From positions 1-59,806 of the forward strand of contig CAZASG010000021.1 of NCBI GenBank assembly GCA_964487745.1: a stretch of 59,806 bases of DNA, in the 5' to 3' direction. Position 1 is the first letter of the stretch. Every line of letters starts with the position of its first letter. A model generated the notes under the pieces. The model was given only the letters and a program-made list of their open reading frames with translations, did no database searches and was not told the origin of the DNA. Both the position numbers and the translations under genes were made by a program. The stretch is from Desulfolinea sp964487745 (GTDB taxonomy: Bacteria; Chloroflexota; Anaerolineae; Anaerolineales; Villigracilaceae). This document shows, in pieces, positions 48,490 to 56,297 of the stretch.

Positions 48490-50097
48490 TTACTCTTCTA
48501 AAAGGAAATTACCATTATTTAGCACACCATCTAAAATTACAGCAATACTGGGTGAAGCATCCGGAGATAGCTTTTCCAGATCAAAATCTTGCAGCAATGC
48601 ATGTGATGTGCGGATACCCGTTTCAAGATATTCGCCAAAGGGCAGAGATGAAAAATAAAGCTGGTAGTACAGGAAGCGGCGGGCGTTGCGTTTGAATTCT
48701 GTGGGGACTTCAATACTTTTAGCGTTCAAAAACTCCTCGAGTTTTTCAAGATAAGAATCCACGCTTTGAGGGAAAAATACAGTCGGGTATTGCGTGAAGC
48801 GCGCCTTGCCTGCACAAAGCACAGGCTCTCCCATAATGGAAGCTTCCATGCCGATGGTCGAGTTGTAGATCATCATAAATTTCGCACGCTGGATCAACTC
48901 GTACGAACTCAAGGTCTCCTGCGGCGGGACGAAGATGACGTTCGGTTCGTCGGCAGCCTTCCGCTCGGCGACCCAGTTTGCCACAGTCTCGAGGCTGGCT
49001 TTGCGCAGGCGCATCTCGTCGGGGTGCGCGCGGATGACGAAGAGCGTCTCGCGGTGCTTCTTGATAACATCCAGCACCGCATCGAGCCAGGTAAACATAT
49101 CTTCAAAAACCGTGTTTGCGTGTGGCTGGCTGGTGTCGAAAATGACGTTGGTAAAGATCGGCACGATTTGTTTGAACTCGGCCACTTTCGCCAGAAACGC
49201 TTCGTCCAAACCCTTCATGTCTGACCAGAACTTCATCCCTGCCATCGTAAAATCCCCCTGAAAACGCTTTGAGAGATATTCGTCGAGACGAGCATTCTGT
49301 TTGTCGTTCAATTCAAATTCATCGGCGATGTGGAGGGGATAGGCTGTCGCTTCACCTTCGGTGAAGAAGACGGTTTTGGGACGCAGCCCAACTTCGTGGG
49401 TGAGCGCCCGTATCCCGTGCTTGCGGGCCACGAATTTGGCCGTCGCTTCGGGATACATCTGACCGTTAAAAACAACCACGGCTCGAGGCTTGCTCCGTTT
49501 TATCAGCGCTTCAAACTCCTGAGCAATATTCCACGCCGAGCGGATGTATTCACGCAGCAGATAGCGCGTTGGTTCGTCGTCGTTGAGATGGTGGCGACGC
49601 AGGATCCAACGCAAGCCAGGTAGGCAGAGCTGCCCTAGCGGTATCACGTTGAATTCGAAATCCATTAACTCGGGGAGCGACAAGTTGACTAAAGAGCGAT
49701 CCAGTTCTTCATCCGCATTAAAAGAGAAGCTTTGTGCATCCGCGCCTGTGTAGAGCGTTTTCGATTGATAAACGCAGGAGGCACAGGGCGGTTTTTGCTC
49801 GACGTTGTCGCGATTGGTGCCGAGCACACAGTGGGTCATGCCATTTTTGCAGGCAAAAAACTGGACGGGGATGCCCTGTAAACGAAAAGCCCACGAGGTG
49901 AGCAGGTGGAAGGCGGCGTTCCAGGAGAGATCGTCGACGCCGGAGGAGGCTTTGAAGAAGATGACGGGCGCGCCCTCGGCAGCGGGAACGGTTTTGGCAA
50001 CACGACGCGCCATCTTCCAAATTTGGAGGTTGTTGAGATGGCGCGTAAGACGGCGTTGAATATATTGGGTGTAAAACTCGGAAAATGGATTGCTCAT
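48490..50097 (-). CDS. capsule-polysaccharide-biosynthesis-like protein (KpsC/KpsS-type GT fold)
   Basis: A 535-residue cytosolic protein with two Rossmann-like halves. VVVFNGQMYPEATAKFVARKH, THEVGLRPKTVFFTEG, FVIRAHPDEMRLRKAS and YNSTIGMEASIMGEPVLCAG are typical of the capsule-synthesis GT-B group, with the conserved HP and E-G pairs. A cysteine cluster (PPCASCVYQSK) lies near residue 100. I chose the ATG at 50097; a longer in-frame start would overlap the preceding gene. Such enzymes add glycerol- or Kdo-like linkers or build capsule backbones. Acceptor unknown. Confidence 0.8.
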   Translation of the reverse strand: MSNPFSEFYTQYIQRRLTRHLNNLQIWKMARRVAKTVPAAEGAPVIFFKASSGVDDLSWNAAFHLLTSWAFRLQGIPVQFFACKNGMTHCVLGTNRDNVEQKPPCASCVYQSKTLYTGADAQSFSFNADEELDRSLVNLSLPELMDFEFNVIPLGQLCLPGLRWILRRHHLNDDEPTRYLLREYIRSAWNIAQEFEALIKRSKPRAVVVFNGQMYPEATAKFVARKHGIRALTHEVGLRPKTVFFTEGEATAYPLHIADEFELNDKQNARLDEYLSKRFQGDFTMAGMKFWSDMKGLDEAFLAKVAEFKQIVPIFTNVIFDTSQPHANTVFEDMFTWLDAVLDVIKKHRETLFVIRAHPDEMRLRKASLETVANWVAERKAADEPNVIFVPPQETLSSYELIQRAKFMMIYNSTIGMEASIMGEPVLCAGKARFTQYPTVFFPQSVDSYLEKLEEFLNAKSIEVPTEFKRNARRFLYYQLYFSSLPFGEYLETGIRTSHALLQDFDLEKLSPDASPSIAVILDGVLNNGNFLLEE

Positions 50098-50171
50098 AGG
50101 GTGGAATTTTACTCTATTCGCTTTCTTTTGTTTCGAATAAAAAAGGCAGATCTTTGTATCTGCCTTGGCAT

Positions 50172-51026
50172 TTACCAATCGTTATCTTCTTCGTAACCCA
50201 ACATCTCCAGTAAATCATCGCTGACTTCCTTGAAGAGGGCTTTATTCTCGTCGCTGAAGTGATCCACCCAGCCGCCCGTCTTCCCCGAGCGGAAAGTGTG
50301 ACTCTTCTTCGGGTTGATCGCTTCGATGAGTATCTCCAGCGCCTTATCTCTTGGCGTAGGAATTTTATATCCCGTCTTCTCGACTTCATTGAGCATGGCA
50401 AACAGGGTTTCATCGCGGTTGTTACGCAACTCTTCAAAGCGGATGCACATGATGTGCTCCTGCTCCAGCCATTCGAAGACACCTGTATAACGTTCCCGTA
50501 CGCTGACCATGTAGAGGTCATCCTGTTGAATGCCTGTGATGGCGACTTTGAGACGCGCATCAAAATCAGGAAGGGACTTATAGTATTCGTGCATTCCGTG
50601 GCCTTTATGCATATCGGTTGCAAAGAAAACCTGCGAGACAAGCATATCACGCGGGTCACGGTAGATGAAGTAATTGACACGATTAGGCTGGCAAAGCACG
50701 GCCACATTCTGCTCGTTCGCTTCGACATAGCCCCAGCCAATCGCATGTTTTGGCTGATTACGCAGATCAGCGGCAACTTCGCTCGGCTCGCGGCGACGTC
50801 CGCTTTTTTCGATGGTGCGGATGGGGTCTGCGACGGTATACGCATAAGGCATGATCTGCGTGAAACCGTTCAGGATTTGGAGCAGGAGATGCGATCCGCT
50901 TTTGGGTTTGGAGTTGCCGAAAATGGGCGGTGCGTCGCTAAAAGACAATCTCCGCCAACGCAAAATAGCATGAGCATATTTGCCCGGTTCGCGGAGTGTT
51001 TGGCGGAGGGAATTTTTCAAATCCAT
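50172..51026 (-). CDS. sulfotransferase-domain protein (3)
   Basis: A 284-residue sulfotransferase. PKSGSHLLLQILNGF is the phosphosulfate loop, FIYRDPRDMLVSQVFF the 3'-phosphate site and FRSGKTGGWVDHFSDENK the C-terminal PAPS loop. Same plan as 43790-44689, with a shared FKEV...LLxxLGYEEDNxW tail, so these two are close paralogues. The ATG at 51026 is preferred, because an upstream GTG would lie inside the palindrome at 51034-51063. No clear ribosome-binding site is visible for the ATG. Acts with PAPS from the sat-cysC fusion. Confidence 0.92.
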   Translation of the reverse strand: MDLKNSLRQTLREPGKYAHAILRWRRLSFSDAPPIFGNSKPKSGSHLLLQILNGFTQIMPYAYTVADPIRTIEKSGRRREPSEVAADLRNQPKHAIGWGYVEANEQNVAVLCQPNRVNYFIYRDPRDMLVSQVFFATDMHKGHGMHEYYKSLPDFDARLKVAITGIQQDDLYMVSVRERYTGVFEWLEQEHIMCIRFEELRNNRDETLFAMLNEVEKTGYKIPTPRDKALEILIEAINPKKSHTFRSGKTGGWVDHFSDENKALFKEVSDDLLEMLGYEEDNDW

Positions 51027-51033
51027 ATAGATG

Positions 51034-51063
51034 CGTAGGCGCACGATATATCGTGCGCCTACG
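51034..51063. repeat. perfect 30-bp palindrome
   Basis: CGTAGGCGCACGATA (51034-51048) is directly followed by its inverse complement (51049-51063) with no spacer. It lies between the NeuB-like stop and the sulfotransferase start. Related to the GTAGG-type hairpins at 4342 and 10873. Confidence 0.85.
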
Positions 51064-51074
51064 GGGAAATCAGT

Positions 51075-51950
51075 TTATTTCACGCGGCGAAGTTTTTCGC
51101 GCGGGCCCATTTCGCTTTCGTAGACCTGCTTGACGCCATTGCCAAGTCCCTCCTCGGTGACACGGATATATTTCACCAATTTGCGGAAGCCACCTGGCTC
51201 CACAGATGCAGACTGGTCGCTGCCCCACATGGAGCGGTCAACGGTGATATGGCGTTCGACCATGCAAGCGCCCAAAGCGACTGCTACTGCTGAGGGAACC
51301 AAACCAACTTCATGCCCGGAGTAACCAATAGGGATATTCGGGAATTCGGCTTTCAGGGTTTCGATCATCTTCAGATTCAACTCATCGGGTGCACAGGGAT
51401 AGGAACTGGTCGAGTGCATCATGCCCAGATTCTCTTCGCCGACCACTTCCACGCCTTTGCGGATCTCGTCCATCGTGGACATGCCCGTCGAGATGATGAT
51501 GGGGCGCCCCGTTGCTCGGACGTGCCTCAGCAAGCCGTGGTCGGTGAGCGAAGCGGAGGGGAGTTTGTAGGCGAGAGTGTTGAAATTTTCCATGAAGTCT
51601 ACGGAACCTTCATCCCAGACCGAGACAAACCAGTCGATCCCTTTTTCTTTGCAGTAGCGATCGATCTCCTGATATTCATCGACGCCGAACTCGACCTTAT
51701 AGCGATAGTCGAGATAGGTGATATAGCCCCAAGGGGTTTGGCGCATTTTCGACTGCTGGTCTTTCGGTGTGCAAACCTCGGGGGTACGTTTCTGGAATTT
51801 GACCGCATCTGCTTTAGCGTTTACCGCTGCGTCGATCATTTTCTTTGCCAAATCCACATCACCATTGTGATTGATGCCGATCTCGCCGATCACATAAGCT
51901 GGGTGACCATCACCCACGAGTTTGTTGCCGATCTTTATTTCACGAGTCAT
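51075..51950 (-). CDS. N-acetylneuraminate-synthase-family enzyme (NeuB-like), short form without SAF domain
   Basis: A 291-residue TIM-barrel enzyme. VIGEIGINHNGDVDLAKKMID is the NeuB opening, followed by AVKFQKRTPEVC, STGMSTMDEI, HSTSSYPC and GYSGHEVG. It should condense phosphoenolpyruvate with a six-carbon sugar to give a nine-carbon acid. Usual NeuB proteins (about 340-360 residues) end in a SAF/antifreeze-like domain that covers the active site of the partner subunit; this one stops after the barrel. It is co-directional with the cytidylyltransferase fusion at 52075, separated by a repeat element. The sugar could be Neu5Ac, KDN or legionaminic-type. Confidence 0.9.
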   Translation of the reverse strand: MTREIKIGNKLVGDGHPAYVIGEIGINHNGDVDLAKKMIDAAVNAKADAVKFQKRTPEVCTPKDQQSKMRQTPWGYITYLDYRYKVEFGVDEYQEIDRYCKEKGIDWFVSVWDEGSVDFMENFNTLAYKLPSASLTDHGLLRHVRATGRPIIISTGMSTMDEIRKGVEVVGEENLGMMHSTSSYPCAPDELNLKMIETLKAEFPNIPIGYSGHEVGLVPSAVAVALGACMVERHITVDRSMWGSDQSASVEPGGFRKLVKYIRVTEEGLGNGVKQVYESEMGPREKLRRVK

Positions 51951-51968
51951 TTTTTACCTCTTATTGGC

Positions 51969-52062
51969 GTCATTGCGAGGCGTTTTTTCTACCAAAGCAA
52001 TCTTCAAATAAAACAGAAGACTGCTTCGCAAAGCTGAACTTCGTTCAGCCACTCGCAGTGAC
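51969..52062. repeat. 94-bp GTCAYTGCGAG inverted-repeat element, intergenic copy
   Basis: Opens GTCATTGCGAG and closes CTCGCAGTGAC, inverse complements with one C/T change. It contains an inner GCTGAAC/GTTCAGC hairpin. Same family as the copies in the GT39 gene (35715 and 36296). Confidence 0.85.
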
Positions 52063-52074
52063 ATGAATATAAAT

Positions 52075-53295
52075 TTACTGCATTCTTTCCAAAATCAAAT
52101 CACAAATCTCACGAACAGCGCCGTGCCCACCATCTTTACTTAATACAAAATCCGCTTTTTGCAGGACTTCGGGATGAGAATCTGCGACGGCAACGCCCCA
52201 CCCGACGAGCGGGAAGGCGGGGAGATCGTTGAGATCGTTACCGACAAAGATAGTCTCCGACGGATCGAGCTTGCGTTTGGCTTGCTCCCGTTTAATGATT
52301 CCTGTTTTGTCATCAACACCTTGCTCGTAGGGGATGCCCAACTTTCGGCAACGTGCCGCCACAACGGGATTTCTCTCCTTTGAGATGACGATGACGGGAA
52401 CCCCCGCTTTGACAAGCATTTGGATGCCAAACCCATCGCCACGGCTGGCGGCGACTGTTTCTCGTCCCTCCTGATCTGTCCAGACGCGGTTATCGGTCAT
52501 CACGCCGTCGAAATCGAGAAGGAGTGCTTTAACGGTAGCAGGCATCGGGCGGCGGTCGGGTCCGGGCGAGACAAATTTTAGGTCGCCGAATTTGACGAGA
52601 TATTCATACTTTGCCCAATCCGAGAGATTGTCGATATCCACCGTGTAATTGGGGTCCATAATCAGCGGGAAGATATTCTCGCCCGTCATGGATTTGCCCT
52701 CCAAGATCGCCCGCGAACGAATGGCGTCGATATGCCCCGTCTGCCAGTAAACGGGCGGCAGACTCTGACGGGGTGCATTGTATGGCTCAGCGATACCGTC
52801 CACGTCAAGTAAATTGCGCATGGCAGCGTTCTCACCATCGGGCAAGCGCCACATCTTGTGCGGATTCTGCCCCGCCGGAACGACACCACGCACCGAATCC
52901 GCTTCGGAATTAGCAAGCAGGATGCGGATGGCGTCGTCCACACAGTCGAGCGGGCGGATGGGGGACGTGGGGCGCAATTGGACGACTACATCGGGGTGAT
53001 AGTCTTCGTTTTCGGCGAGCCACTCAAGGGCATGGGCGAAAACAGGCAGGTCCGTGGTGTTATCTTCGGCGAAAACGGAGGGGCGCATGAAGGGCGTTTC
53101 TGCGCCATATTCACGGGAAACTTCGGCGATCTCATCGTCGTCGGTGCTGACGATGACGCGTGTGACCAGCTCCGATTTCAAACCAGCCGCGATGCTGTAC
53201 GAGATCAGCGGATAGCCGCCAAAATTACGGATATTCTTACGCGGAATGCCCTTCGAGCCACCACGCGCGGGGATGATTGCGAGGATTTCTGTCAT
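52075..53295 (-). CDS. neuA: fused CMP-nonulosonate cytidylyltransferase and KdsC-type HAD phosphatase
   Basis: A 406-residue fusion. Residues 1-235 form a NeuA-type cytidylyltransferase (IIPARGGSKGIPRKNIR, VSTDDDEIAEV, QLRPTSPIRP, TVDIDNLSD). Residues 250-406 form a KdsC/YrbI-type HAD phosphatase with its motifs intact: DFDGVMTD (261-268), the Ser/Lys of VISKERNP (303-310) and VGNDLNDLPAF (351-361). The phosphatase should therefore be active, which fits a pathway through a 9-phosphate intermediate. I chose the ATG at 53295, whose first base overlaps the stop of the preceding gene. It acts next to the NeuB-like synthase. Confidence 0.9.
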   Translation of the reverse strand: MTEILAIIPARGGSKGIPRKNIRNFGGYPLISYSIAAGLKSELVTRVIVSTDDDEIAEVSREYGAETPFMRPSVFAEDNTTDLPVFAHALEWLAENEDYHPDVVVQLRPTSPIRPLDCVDDAIRILLANSEADSVRGVVPAGQNPHKMWRLPDGENAAMRNLLDVDGIAEPYNAPRQSLPPVYWQTGHIDAIRSRAILEGKSMTGENIFPLIMDPNYTVDIDNLSDWAKYEYLVKFGDLKFVSPGPDRRPMPATVKALLLDFDGVMTDNRVWTDQEGRETVAASRGDGFGIQMLVKAGVPVIVISKERNPVVAARCRKLGIPYEQGVDDKTGIIKREQAKRKLDPSETIFVGNDLNDLPAFPLVGWGVAVADSHPEVLQKADFVLSKDGGHGAVREICDLILERMQ

Positions 53296-53822
53296 TATTT
53301 TTTCACCACTGAAGCATAAAGAATACCAAGTTTTTTCCAAAATCTATAAAGAAAGCCTTTGGAATTTTGGTATCTTTGTGGGTATTTTTCAAGTTGCTTT
53401 TGTAAATCATTAGCAGCAGACATTAAATCGAGATCGGCCAATGGAAAAGTCAATGAAAATGTATTAGGCATACTTTCCCATGGTGGAAGTGCTTCATAGG
53501 ACAAGTTTATCTCTAAATATATTCCCTGATTGTTTTCCAAGATGCTAAAACCTAACACAGGCTCAATAAAACTGATTTCCTTTTTTCTATTCTTATTTAA
53601 GGATACCTTTTCTAACCAAGACGCTAAGCTTTCTACTTCATTTGTTTGCAAAGAGGGATCAGAGACTGACCAATTCCCTTTTGGGCTAGAAACTTTCAGG
53701 CCAACCATTAACCAATCTGAATCATCAGGTTCATTGTCTAAATGAGGGAACTCATACCCATCAATGAATAGTTCGAATGATTTTTCTCCAGAAATAAATT
53801 CCATAGCAGATACTTCTACCAA
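53295..53822 (-). CDS. hypothetical protein resembling WapI-type immunity proteins
   Basis: A 175-residue soluble acidic protein, AT-rich against its neighbours. The pattern DWLMVGLKVSSPKGNWSVSDPSL, then EVESLASWLEKV, then ISFIEPVLGFSI and YLEINLSYEALPPW recalls the WapI-family immunity proteins of polymorphic toxins. No toxin gene is next to it, so it would be an orphan immunity gene. It overlaps the following neuA fusion by one base and the preceding SDR by seven. Assignment is by memory of pattern only. Confidence 0.5.
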   Translation of the reverse strand: MVEVSAMEFISGEKSFELFIDGYEFPHLDNEPDDSDWLMVGLKVSSPKGNWSVSDPSLQTNEVESLASWLEKVSLNKNRKKEISFIEPVLGFSILENNQGIYLEINLSYEALPPWESMPNTFSLTFPLADLDLMSAANDLQKQLEKYPQRYQNSKGFLYRFWKKLGILYASVVKK

Positions 53823-54643
53823 GCCGTCCAGCCGCCATCGACGATGACGTTGTTGCCGGTCATATAGGACGATGCATCTGATGCAAGGAAGAGCAAAGCA
53901 CCATTCATTTCGTCTTTGCGTGCCATGCGTCCCATAATGGTCTTTTCGGAGTATTTGCGATTGAAGGTATCGTTATGGTCGTTAAAAACACCACCAGGGG
54001 TGAGCGCATTCACGCGGATCTCAGTCTCGGCGTAGTAGGCTGCCAGATATTTGGTAAAGCCCATCACGCCTGCCTTCGTCGTCGTATAATAAACGGGTTT
54101 GTACGCCACACGGCTGCCATCGTCATTCAGGTAAAGCCGCTGGTCGGGGCCATTCAATCCGTAGGTCGAGCAGATGTTGATGATGCTGCCCTTCCCGGCT
54201 TTGACCATCGGTTTTACGCAGGCTTGAGTTACAAGAAACATGCCAGTCAGATTTACATCCACAGCGGCTCTAAAGTCTTCGAGGGGATAGTCTTCGAATG
54301 CGCCCGGGGCGATGCCTTTTTCTGAAGCAGTGGCATCAAATTTCGGGTCAAGGGCGGCGGAATTGACGAGGATATCGAGACTGCCGAACTTCTTCAGTGT
54401 CTCAACCACCATTTCTTCGGCGGATTCCTTACGAGTCACATCCAGCCCGAAGTTGGTTGCCGAATAACCGGCGTCTACCAGTCCCGAAGCGATAGCCTTC
54501 GAGGCCGTTTCATCAATATCTGCTAGGACGACATTTGCGCCAGCTTCAGCCAATGTGCGGCAAAATTCCGCACCAAGCAAACCGGAGCCCCCCGTAACCA
54601 CGGCGGTCTTCCCATTTAGATCAAATTTTTCCTGAATAGTCAT
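53816..54643 (-). CDS. SDR-family oxidoreductase, PtmA-like
   Basis: A 275-residue classical SDR. TGGSGLLG at the cofactor loop, NSAA, catalytic Ser in NICSTYG, and YYTTTK with intact Tyr and Lys. An insertion between Ser and Tyr (GPDQRLYLNDDG...) is usual in SDRs found in nonulosonic-acid and flagellin-modification clusters, such as PtmA. A likely role is oxidation of a sugar intermediate before the NeuB step. It overlaps the immunity-like gene by seven bases and belongs to the same operon as neuA and the NeuB-like gene. Confidence 0.88.
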   Translation of the reverse strand: MTIQEKFDLNGKTAVVTGGSGLLGAEFCRTLAEAGANVVLADIDETASKAIASGLVDAGYSATNFGLDVTRKESAEEMVVETLKKFGSLDILVNSAALDPKFDATASEKGIAPGAFEDYPLEDFRAAVDVNLTGMFLVTQACVKPMVKAGKGSIINICSTYGLNGPDQRLYLNDDGSRVAYKPVYYTTTKAGVMGFTKYLAAYYAETEIRVNALTPGGVFNDHNDTFNRKYSEKTIMGRMARKDEMNGALLFLASDASSYMTGNNVIVDGGWTAW

Positions 54644-54705
54644 ATGAGCTTCCTATTTTATCTTGCCTATGTTTTCAATGAGTTAAGAAAGGTTAAGATA
54701 ATTCT

Positions 54706-56223
54706 TTATTTTGAATACAAAATACCTAAACCTGATTTTTCGATAGGTCTAAGGTCTTTTGTCAACGCTTCAAAATACACCTTGAATTCAGCGCTATCGT
54801 CATCTTCCGGGAAGAAATACGCTAATGCCGCATTGTGTTCAAGAACTGCTTCTCGTGTAGCTTCCTCATCCCAGATCATCATTACAGCGCGATCTGTCCA
54901 AAAATAAACAGCAGGTGCCTGATTGGTATAAACGATCGTATTTTCCGGCAAATCACGAATAGACTCCATCACAGTGGATTCTCGCCACCGCCAGGATGCA
55001 AATCCTGTTGGTGTTTCTTGCAGTGTTGCAATCAAGCTAACTTGAGAAGAAATAAAAATCACCAGCAAGGATGCTGCAAGAATCTTTGAGGAAATCCTGC
55101 TTACAATTTTACCCTGCTCAAAAAGATTATTGAGGAAGTAAACCAGCAATACTAAGACAGCGACATAAACGGGTGAAAGGATGCGATCGTTCAAAGGAGT
55201 CGCAGCATCAAAAAAAGAGAGTGAAAAAAGAAGCGAGCCCATATAGCCGAATATATACAAGGAGGTTGTAAAGGAAATGACCTCTGGTCGATCATTTTCT
55301 TGTGGTTTGGAATAATATTTCAAACCGAACCACAAAAGCCATGCAAGCAAAGAAAAGGAAATAATGCCAAGAATAATGGAAAAGAGAGTGTAATGGGTAA
55401 ACCATTCAAATCCCCATGCGCGTAAGGATGGAATAAGAAAATAGAAAAATGAGCGTAAACCACGCTGCGCATTGTCGAGCGTGACAGGATGCCACTCAAA
55501 AGAACGATTGGTCGCTGTCCCGGCAACGAATTGATTGTGTAGCATCCAGGCAAAGATCGGAGGGGCGGCACCCAGCAAGAAGGAGCCTAAAGAGATTAGA
55601 CGCTTACGCCATGTGGGGCGAAGGATTAAGATCGCAACGATAAAAGTTGCCAATAAAGACAAGGCTGCATAACGTGTGATGTATGAGAGAGCTGTGAGAA
55701 AACCTGCGAGCGTTATCCAACGCCGCTGAACTTTTTCTCCTGAAAAATAACGGTAAAAAGCCAAAAATGCGAATAAACTAAGAAATATATAGAGGGGCTC
55801 GCTCAGAGCTTGGGCGTGAAGATTTAGCAACGCAGGGTTGCTCAAGAAAAGTAATGAAAGCACTAAGCCCGCCAAATAGGATCGTGTCATCTTATAGCCG
55901 AGCAACGCCAGCAGAGCAGCGTTCCCGCCAAAGACGAGCATATTCAACAAACGAGCACTACGATAGGGATCAATATCCAGCACAAAGCTAATCGCCGCTA
56001 ATGTTGCAGGGAAACCGGGGGGCCAGTGCGTGATTGGTTCCAAACCCGTAGCAAGCCAGGTGCGGGTGAAACCCAATCCGCTCAAGAAGGCACGGGCAGC
56101 CGCGATGTAGGAGATGGCATCGTCGATCAGGCCAAGCCCGAAGGGCGTGCTGAACTTGAGCAACCAAATTCCGGTCGCAGTGACCATGCCTAAAAGGAGG
56201 GCGAATACGGGTTTTCTATCCAT
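54706..56223 (-). CDS. GT39-type (ArnT-like) membrane glycosyltransferase
   Basis: A 505-residue protein with about eleven helices. The first external loop FGLGLIDDAISYIAAARAFLSG holds the acidic pair of GT-C enzymes. THWPPGFPATLAAI and LHAQALSEPLYIFLSLFAFLAFYR are typical of the PMT_2 group. The C-terminal soluble domain includes VYTNQAPAVYFWTDRAV. It differs from the LDFH-type pair at 32252 and 34761. I chose the ATG at 56223, since a longer start would be inside the repeat at 56235. Probably transfers a polyprenyl-linked sugar to a glycan or protein. Confidence 0.85.
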   Translation of the reverse strand: MDRKPVFALLLGMVTATGIWLLKFSTPFGLGLIDDAISYIAAARAFLSGLGFTRTWLATGLEPITHWPPGFPATLAAISFVLDIDPYRSARLLNMLVFGGNAALLALLGYKMTRSYLAGLVLSLLFLSNPALLNLHAQALSEPLYIFLSLFAFLAFYRYFSGEKVQRRWITLAGFLTALSYITRYAALSLLATFIVAILILRPTWRKRLISLGSFLLGAAPPIFAWMLHNQFVAGTATNRSFEWHPVTLDNAQRGLRSFFYFLIPSLRAWGFEWFTHYTLFSIILGIISFSLLAWLLWFGLKYYSKPQENDRPEVISFTTSLYIFGYMGSLLFSLSFFDAATPLNDRILSPVYVAVLVLLVYFLNNLFEQGKIVSRISSKILAASLLVIFISSQVSLIATLQETPTGFASWRWRESTVMESIRDLPENTIVYTNQAPAVYFWTDRAVMMIWDEEATREAVLEHNAALAYFFPEDDDSAEFKVYFEALTKDLRPIEKSGLGILYSK

Positions 56224-56234
56224 AGTTAAAGAAA

Positions 56235-56278
56235 GCGTGAAACGCAAAGCATGAGAGATCACGCATCACGTTTCACGC
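56235..56278. repeat. GCGTGAAAC/GTTTCACGC inverted-repeat element
   Basis: GCGTGAAAC (56235-56243) is the inverse of GTTTCACGC (56270-56278); the inner bases hold ATGAGAGATCACGCATCACG. It lies directly before the GT39 start and after the sat-cysC stop. Confidence 0.75.
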
Positions 56279-56297
56279 TATTTTATCCTAGTTGGAT

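Noticed and set aside
51075..51950. NeuB-like gene as a truncated pseudogene
   Set aside because: The barrel motifs are complete and a normal stop is followed by a normal intergenic region with a palindrome; no SAF-like residues follow in any frame that I could see. A natural short form is more likely.
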